Source: Didymodactylos carnosus (taxonomy: Eukaryota; Rotifera; Eurotatoria; Philodinida; Philodinidae). Taken from it: a DNA stretch of 24,204 nucleotides. The stretch is taken from NCBI GenBank assembly GCA_905250885.1, contig CAJNOQ010002468.1, forward strand, positions 1 through 24,204, written 5' to 3'. Position numbers and translations under genes: made by a program. Below the pieces are notes generated by a model. The model saw only the letters and a list, made by a program, of their open reading frames with translations. It had not been told where the DNA came from and did no database searches. Below, in pieces: positions 18,766-24,204 of the stretch. How positions within the stretch are numbered: the first letter of the stretch is position 1; each line of letters begins with the position of its first letter.

Positions 18766-19959
18766 TTCTAGTCAATATTTACACTACAGTCAGGCTCGCT
18801 GGAAGCTTATTTCATATTCCATCAACTTCGCGAACAAAATCTACAGTCATTTCCATCTTTTGTACTAGTTTTTCGTTACTGTACTAGTTACTTTCTGATT
18901 TTATTCTTTAAACAGAAAAACGTCTGCTCTTATAAAGATATCTGTTAAAAAAACGAACATATTGGAAGTATATACATGTCAATGTATGTATCCACAATAA
19001 AATCAAAGGAACCGAAATTATACAAAATAAAATAAATTAGAATTGAAATTTTGACATGCTCCCTAATCAATATAAAGGGCTGCTGAATAAATAATGTAGT
19101 CAAATAAGGACAAAATTTAATAAAAGTATTACTAGAAAAACATTAAAATACTCAAAGATGCCATAAATAAAGAATGTTGTCGATTGCATACTAGATTATT
19201 AAATTGAAATTCTTCTGTAATTGTTAGATCTTCAAGTTCGTTTCTGTGTACTTTAAGTCCGTAATAGAGGAACAGCGCAAATAGCGAAATAGTCGGGGAA
19301 TAGAGGAATAGCGACCGACCGACAGGAATATATATATGAATATATATAAATATATGTTGAAACGTTCTCTAACCTAAATGAGAGAAACGTAACAAATGGC
19401 TCTCTATAACTTGTGAAGATTACAAGATGAATGAACTATTTCTGTTAAAATATAAAATTGCTGCTTTCCTTAGCTTATCCCACTGTCCATTGCAGTGCGT
19501 ATATAGAAAATGAAAAGTGGTAAGATCAAAAGAGCAGAAGACTGAAAGCGGTACATTTGATCTCTATAGTTCAATTATATTTTCTTCTCTTTTTTTTTAT
19601 CACTTAGTATTGCCATTTGATAGGATTTCTGTTCTGTAATCAAGCAACAGAAGAGGACTACAGCTACTCAGAAAACCTGGAACACTCGGCAAACATGTTC
19701 TAAAACAGCTTAAATCATGAATACTCCGGACAGACGTTGTTGTTTCTTTGAAACAATCACTTTTGTTCAACAGCGAATAAACGTTACTCACTTAGCGCCT
19801 TCTATAAAAGTAATTATCTTCGCAACCGTTGAGACGTCATTGATAAAACTTTCAGAAAACGTTTAACTAATAGTCGTTATTCGTTACCCAAAATTTCAGC
19901 TCAATCCGTCTGGCGAAAAAAAAGTCGACTTTTTCAGCTCTCTGATAATGCGAATAAAC

Positions 19960-20540
19960 TTTGAAACCATTATGTAAAAAAATGTGTATATTTGTCTACA
20001 GAAAACAAATCAGCCATATTATGTTTTTCTTCTTACTTTATAGACATAACATATTTAAAATATATAAAAACTAGAAAGAGAGAGATTACTTGTAATACAG
20101 TTAAGAAATAGAGAACACTTCAAACATATGTACCATAGTTTAATAAAACTAGTTTATTCCGAATTAAAGTATATTCAATAGGGCTATTACCTGTCTTCGG
20201 TGCAAACCACAATAAGTACTCCATGCTATTGACTTGCTATACCAGCAAATGACAAGAAGACTACCTTATTGGTGGTGCTTATCGTGGTAATAGAGTTTGA
20301 TTATAAAGGGTCATACTTGGTGAACAACATCGCACGTGTGACATATGTGATCTTGTCAAAACCTCGTTGCTATATTAACGTACTACACAATTTCAGAGTT
20401 TCCTACAACCAAAGTCATAATTTAGTAGAGTCTATTTTGTCTTAGATTATACTAGTTATATACTCTTATGGAACACATGACCATCAAACACTCTGTATTC
20501 GTTCATCCACTAGATAGGAGATAGTACTTATTATAAAATT
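19960..20540. other. AT-rich gap before E2-like gene
   Basis: No gene seen. A weak inverted repeat (20181-20215 with 20261-20293, CTATTACC..CAATAAG) is the only structure. Simple AT tracts around 20050-20080. Confidence 0.35.
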
Positions 20541-20541
20541 C

Positions 20542-20547
20542 TTTAAT
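20542..20547 (-). terminator. Possible poly(A) signal of E2-like gene
   Basis: TTTAAT reads ATTAAA on the minus strand about 70 bases past the stop, the right distance for the second most common animal poly(A) hexamer. Suggestive only in such AT-rich sequence. Confidence 0.4.
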
Positions 20548-20614
20548 CATCATATCAAAACAAATTAAAAATATGTCGATAATATAAATCAAAAAGTTTC
20601 AAACGAAAAAAAGT

Positions 20615-21079
20615 TTATAGAGCAATCTTTTTTGCCAAGTCTTTGGCTTTCTTTGTAAATTCCTCCTTGTTTGAGGAATAAAGGCCAGCTGCATCTTTAT
20701 TGGCTGGTTTATCATCTATGCTTGGGTTTGCTATCATTGGAGATATTGATGATAGAACAGGACCCAATGCTGATTTTGGAGTCCATGCAGTTGCATCATC
20801 AGGATTTATGTTAACGCTCCCATCTTCGTAGACATTAGGATGATACAACGGAGGATCGAATTTAACTTTTGGTGGTTTAAACGGATATTCAGTTGGAAAT
20901 TCAATTAAAATTTTGAATTTGCCACCTTCATATGGGCTGCCTTGTGGTCCATGAAATACACCACGCCAAACTGTTGCATCTGTTGCATCAACTTGTTCAA
21001 TATCAGTAATTCCTTCAGGAAGATCCTTTTGTAAATCTATTACTGCATGGACAATACGAGTTGACTGACCTGTTGCCAT
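20615..21079 (-). CDS. E2 ubiquitin-conjugating-like, no catalytic Cys
   Basis: A complete 154-residue frame from ATG to TAA, the normal length of a one-domain E2. The UBC fold is clear: W38-RGVFHGPQGSPYEGG (residues 39-53), FPTEYPFKPPKV (61-72), the HPN motif at 80-82, W99-TP and the C-terminal helix region NKEEFTKKAKD (137-147). In active E2 enzymes the thioester-forming Cys lies eight residues after the N of HPN; here that residue is Asn90 (codon AAC, two changes from a Cys codon), and the whole protein has no cysteine. It therefore cannot form a ubiquitin thioester. UEV proteins (Mms2/Uev1 type) also lack the Cys but lose HPN, so this is not a standard UEV. One extra residue separates position 90 from the tryptophan. 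An intact frame suggests selection for a non-catalytic role, such as binding a partner E2, E3 or ubiquitin (inference). Single exon, so a retrocopy is possible. Confidence 0.9.
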   Translation of the reverse strand: MATGQSTRIVHAVIDLQKDLPEGITDIEQVDATDATVWRGVFHGPQGSPYEGGKFKILIEFPTEYPFKPPKVKFDPPLYHPNVYEDGSVNINPDDATAWTPKSALGPVLSSISPMIANPSIDDKPANKDAAGLYSSNKEEFTKKAKDLAKKIAL

Positions 21080-21919
21080 TATTCTTTAATCTTAAAAAAT
21101 ATCTTTTATCAAAACCAAAAATTATTTCTCCTTCTGATAAAAGCTAGTTATATTACGGTGCAGGATAAAAATCTTTTATTTTTTTAGTTGTGTCTGTTCA
21201 GGCCTTTTTATATGTTCCGTCTGAGAAAAGAAAAAGTGTTTCTTTTTTCACCTTCAATTAAAGCCCGAAAACATTTTGTGTTTTTTTCGCTTTTTGCCTG
21301 TTATTTGAATACAAATGATATTGAGTCAACAAAGTAAACGATTATTCATAAAAACTCAAGTATATCACTATAGAAATGGACGAGTTACTACTGAATGCGA
21401 AATAACTACGTGTGGCTTAAAAGTTTTGTTTTTGCGAAATGTATCGTATTTTTTCTTCTTACCTTGCAATCAAGTAGTTTCTTTCACCAAAATATTTTGC
21501 CGTTCGCCGCAAATAGTGGCAAAATGATAATAGCTTCTACGCGTTTCACGTCGACTGGCTACCATAATGTTCGCCAGATAGAATAAAAGAGAGTGTGGCT
21601 TGATATAACACGATTGAATATTATGTAGCGGTTTCTCTCCATCTTAGACAATGAATAAATCCTTAGAAGTGAATTTCATTCAAAATTCTATCCGTCTGCC
21701 GTTTAAAATTGTGCGTTAGGCTCTGAAATTTTTTCGCGCCGTAATTGTACGCCGAAATATATAAATAGCGTGTATTGTCTCTTTTAATGTTAGATGTGTA
21801 TCTCTTTTGACTACAGGCTCAAATGAAAGTCAGATGGTGATCATCGGTAGTAACAATAAACCTTTTTTATCCAGCCACTAATACTAAAGGACAGTGGTGT
21901 CCGTTCAAGAGCGACTTTT
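21080..21919. other. 5' flank of E2-like gene, no gene seen
   Basis: Holds the presumed promoter of the minus-strand E2-like gene. Short overlapping plus-strand frames at 21315-21586 have no domain. No repeat found. Confidence 0.35.
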
Positions 21920-22123
21920 TCACTTCCTGGTTGAGTCAAATAAGATTGTAGATGACATTTCTTTCAGAAAAGCTTGGTTCTTAAATCTTCCGTAAACTCT
22001 CATCCATAACAGAAGATCAGATGGTTTTTTACTTCTTTTGCCAGCTGAAAACTTTTAGGGTGGTCTTCTGTCCAGGTCAGTGTTTGTGATCATAAGATTG
22101 CCTGGTGGAGTCCAGTTATGACC
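21920..22123 (-). pseudogene. Weak decayed coding relic
   Basis: A minus-strand frame of 67 codons with one internal TAA near 22057-22059. It reads GHNWTPPGNLMITNTDL, then a stop, then KFSAGKRSKKPSDLLLWMRV and YGRFKNQAFLKEMSS to a TGA at 21920. The composition looks protein-like, but no family is recognised and no start codon is present. Confidence 0.2.
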
Positions 22124-22130
22124 TTAGTGC

Positions 22131-22270
22131 AATTATGTGTAACCTTAAAACCGCTCTCGAGATGTGTTAGTGATCTTTAATCATTCAGGACCTTATTTAC
22201 GATATTACAGCCTTTGGTTATAATCTTAAAACTGCTGCGAGGTTTATAGTTATTATCTTTTTAATCAAGA
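22131..22270. repeat. Short diverged tandem repeat, period about 81
   Basis: CTTAAAACCGCTCTCGAG near 22144 and CTTAAAACTGCTGCGAGG near 22225 are in direct orientation, with similar sequence (TTAGTGATCTTTAATCA / TAGTTATTATCTTTTTAATCA) following each. Non-coding. Confidence 0.45.
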
Positions 22271-22534
22271 ATCATACCCATGTCGTCAGTTTCTGTTGAA
22301 GCTGGCGGTTAATTGCAGCTTAACGGTTCATTTTGACTGCCAGATGAATGATGTAAAACAATATTTATACGAATTTCAGTGATTTTAGTATCGTTTTTAA
22401 AGAAAAAACTGAACCAGAATGAAAGTGGCCAGAAAATTATTTTAACACTATAGGCTTATAGAGGACACTTGGAAGTCTGTAAAAACAAACACTTTCCAAA
22501 CTACCAAGTCCTTGTCTGCTAAAATCCTGGTTCA
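22271..22534. other. Gene-free spacer
   Basis: Nothing that I can support. Confidence 0.3.
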
Positions 22535-22844
22535 TATCACCGATAAAAAAAAATTATTTTGTTTAGAGTTAAAGAAAAGTGCCTTTTCGTATTCAGCACA
22601 CTTGATAATCTGGAAAATTTTCTATTTTCAGCGAGGGGTACCGCCAAAAAGTTAAGAAAAATTTTCAAACAAATTGACGCAGAAAAGTCCCCATGGTAAA
22701 ATCATACAATTTTAAAAAATTTTCTGAACTTTTTGGCGGTACCCCTCGCTAAAGATAGAAAATTTTCCAGGTTATCAAGTGTGCTGAATATGAAAAATCA
22801 CTTTTCTTTAACTCTAAATGAACTTTAATTTTTTGTCGGTGATA
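22535..22844. repeat. Foldback element of about 310 bases
   Basis: The arms of about 125 bases (22535-22660 and 22720-22844) pair closely: TATCACCGA at both ends, TTTAGAGTTAAAGAAAAGTG, TTCAGCACACTTGATAA and GCGAGGGGTACCGCCAAAAA in opposite orientations. The central loop is about 60 bases. The ends could be read as TCACCG.. flanked by TA, which would suit a Tc1/mariner-type MITE, but the TA may be part of the repeat. No coding sequence. Confidence 0.8.
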
Positions 22845-22943
22845 CGATTTACTTTTATAACCCAACATCGAAAATGCGATTTTCTCGGCTTTTCAGCTGA
22901 AAATTATAACTGAGTTTATAAAGGTATTCAAACATATGTTTTC

Positions 22944-23321
22944 ATACATGATTGAGTTTTAGCAGTATTGAGGGTTTGCTTTACCAAGAGTAACAAAGTA
23001 CCAATTACTTTGTTACTAGTAACAAGTAACAGTTGTAAATTTGAATAGAAAGTACAAAACTGCTCTAAACCTTTTATTTACTTCACTAATATTTCGGCGA
23101 GTGGTGTCTCGTCATCGTCTGCGTAAAGCAAGATACTAAGCTGTATATTAAATTCAAATACAGAAAGCAATAAAGGAGAAAATGAAAACAAAGAAATCAC
23201 ACTGCATATTTTAATACTAGTAAATTATGATAGAACATATGTTCCATACTTAAATATAACATATGTTGTTATACTTTCTATTCAAATTTATTATTAATAC
23301 TGCTAAAACTCAATCATGTAT
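22944..23321. repeat. Inverted repeat with filled and empty site
   Basis: ATACATGATTGAGTTTTAGC followed by AGTATT (22944-22969) and AAATTTGAATAGAAAGTA (23037-23054) recur inverted at 23272-23321. In the right copy the two blocks are separated by 6 bases (ATTATT), in the left by 67 bases. The extra 67 bases are described separately. Confidence 0.75.
22970..23036. mobile_element. Putative 67-base hairpin insertion
   Basis: The segment is absent from the matching position in the inverted copy. It contains a perfect 12-base stem (AGTAACAAAGTA at 22989-23000, loop CCAAT, complement at 23006-23017) and then the GTTACTAGTAACAAGTAAC unit also present at 17077-17116. It looks like a miniature insertion or the remains of one; no clear duplicated target. 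Confidence 0.5.
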
Positions 23322-23926
23322 TAAAAATATTTGTCAAAAGTATCGCGAATCAACATTCTTAACAAATTGATGTGTGGAAAAATTGTCATTAAAATATCAA
23401 AAAAGCAAATGTGATACTGAATACTTAGGACTGTGCCTAATATACAACTTGACTCCAAAATTTGTACGTTTTACGTTATGGGAAAATAAAATTCGATCTA
23501 GCGAAGCATATCGTCAATCCCAATTAGTCGGTCATCTTGTTTTCAAGTTTTAGAACTTCTGCACCACTTTTAAAACAAAGTTTTTGCGCTCAGTTTGTTT
23601 GAAATTGAATTTCTCTATCGCATGTAACCTTTGAATTCTCGGCTAAATTCTGTTTGGAGGATTGAAGGTGGTATTTTCTGAAAAATTTTGATCCTTCAGA
23701 ATTCCAATTCTCCATTTCAATTCTCCCATTCTTCTTCTATAGTCAAAATATCAGAGGCGGCTACTTTCTCAAATCGACGATGGTGTTCATTTCGTAAATT
23801 CTATAACTCCGCCAGAATAAGTCAGAAAGCTTTTTCATATTTTTCATAACCCCAGTTTTGATAGTAGAATCCGAATATAAAATAAAAAGTATATGTTAAT
23901 TTTTCACTCGTGACTTGATTTCTTGA
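23322..23926. other. Gene-free AT-rich stretch
   Basis: No frame, repeat or RNA gene that I can support. A run of TTCCAATTCTCC-like words at 23700-23730 is locally repetitive. Confidence 0.35.
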
Positions 23927-24071
23927 TGAATAATATTTTTACAGGTTTACTTATATCTATTTAAAAACTTTAAAGCTGTGCTAACTTCTCGGCACGCCCT
24001 TTTGCTTTTCGTTTGCCTAACGGTTTAAAGCTTTTAAATAGATATAAGTAAAACTGTAAAAATATTGTTCA
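23927..24071. repeat. Foldback element of about 145 bases
   Basis: Arms of about 50 bases: TGAATAATATTTTTACAG, then TTTACTTATATCTATTTAAA, paired with TTTAAATAGATATAAGTAAA and CTGTAAAAATATTGTTCA on the other side. About 92% complementary; the central loop of about 45 bases (CTAACTTCTCGGCACG) is less AT-rich. A small MITE-like hairpin. Confidence 0.8.
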
Positions 24072-24204
24072 TTTGGTTAAAATCTCAATGAATATGCTTG
24101 TGTCGTACAAAAAATAAAAATGTCAAATACGTGCTGAAAAATTTGGCGATGAAAAGTATCTTTTTTTAGTGATCATTTGTATCTAAATATGTTTGGTGAT
24201 CAAA
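24072..24204. other. Window end, nothing recognised
   Basis: AT-rich sequence with no supportable feature before the window ends. Confidence 0.3.

Larger units (their letters stand above)
17349..19959. repeat. Large palindrome with near-identical arms
   Basis: The left arm (17371-17782) and right arm (19529-19942) are inverted copies. By direct comparison I find two substitutions (near 17569 and 17674) and one base of length difference in an A/T run, about 99.3% identity over 412 bases. Weaker pairing (GTTTATT..GCATTAT) extends to 17349 and 19959. The spacer of 1746 bases contains its own repeats. Identical 63-codon frames in both arms start at GTG and are by-products of the repeat. No transposase or target duplication is visible. 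It may be a foldback transposon, or a palindrome kept alike by gene conversion. Confidence 0.85.

Noticed and set aside
20615..21079. Calling the E2-like protein an active ubiquitin or SUMO conjugating enzyme
   Set aside because: The catalytic position is Asn and there is no other cysteine in the protein.
21315..21586. Two overlapping plus-strand frames upstream of the E2-like gene
   Set aside because: No domain, overlapping in different phases, ordinary for AT-rich DNA.
1..24204. CRISPR arrays, tRNA or rRNA genes, bacterial operons
   Set aside because: No evenly spaced repeats, no tRNA-like arms with the usual TTCGA loop context, and no ribosome-binding or operon structure were seen.

Overview
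The window looks like animal nuclear DNA, most plausibly from a bdelloid rotifer (inference). It is AT-rich and gene-poor, with no operons and no bacterial signals. It carries two clear metazoan genes, a small GT-AG intron of 49 bases, a decayed seven-helix receptor of a type I associate with bdelloids, a Penelope-like retroelement that encodes a GIY-YIG endonuclease, and many foldback repeats. The species call rests on pattern recognition, not on a search.

Real genes. (1) A LIM-domain gene on the minus strand (3825-4397), of which the last exon is visible; it encodes three complete LIM domains. (2) An intact single-exon gene on the minus strand (20615-21079) for a ubiquitin-conjugating (E2) fold protein. 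It keeps the HPN motif but has Asn where the catalytic Cys should be, and it has no cysteine at all. (3) A probable spliced gene fragment on the minus strand (14055-14461), not recognised, whose frame continues across a 49-base intron.

Broken genes and mobile elements. A receptor pseudogene lies at 13129-13813. A Penelope-like remnant on the plus strand (9681-10623) shows the reverse transcriptase thumb, the linker and a decayed GIY-YIG domain. A likely Tc1/mariner transposase fragment is at 4934-5197. A transposase-like open frame at 12305-12589 sits inside nested inverted repeats. A complete non-autonomous hAT element (8469-9221) has matching ends and an 8-base target duplication.

Repeat architecture. 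Foldback (hairpin) elements are the dominant structure: 212-375, 1421-1518, 1863-2001, 5317-5723, 5774-5929, 6016-6521, 7395-7850, 11784-13127 with an inner pair, 15866-16813, 17349-19959, 22535-22844, 22944-23321 and 23927-24071. The largest has 412-base arms about 99% identical around a 1.75-kb spacer, so it is young or being homogenised. The 22944-23321 pair looks like a filled and an empty site for a 67-base hairpin insertion.

Region by region: 1-3820 repeats and faint coding relics; 3825-4403 the LIM exon; 4404-7250 transposase relic and foldbacks; 7250-8000 short WLL/PPG repeats; 8469-9221 hAT; 9681-10623 Penelope-like relic; 11780-13830 nested repeats and receptor relic; 14055-14461 spliced gene; 14660-17120 duplications and inverted repeats; 17349-19959 the large palindrome; 20615-21079 the E2-like gene; 21100-24204 relics and small foldbacks. 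I see no operon-like or clustered gene system. The strongest candidates for something undescribed are the cysteine-free E2 protein and the near-identical palindrome.
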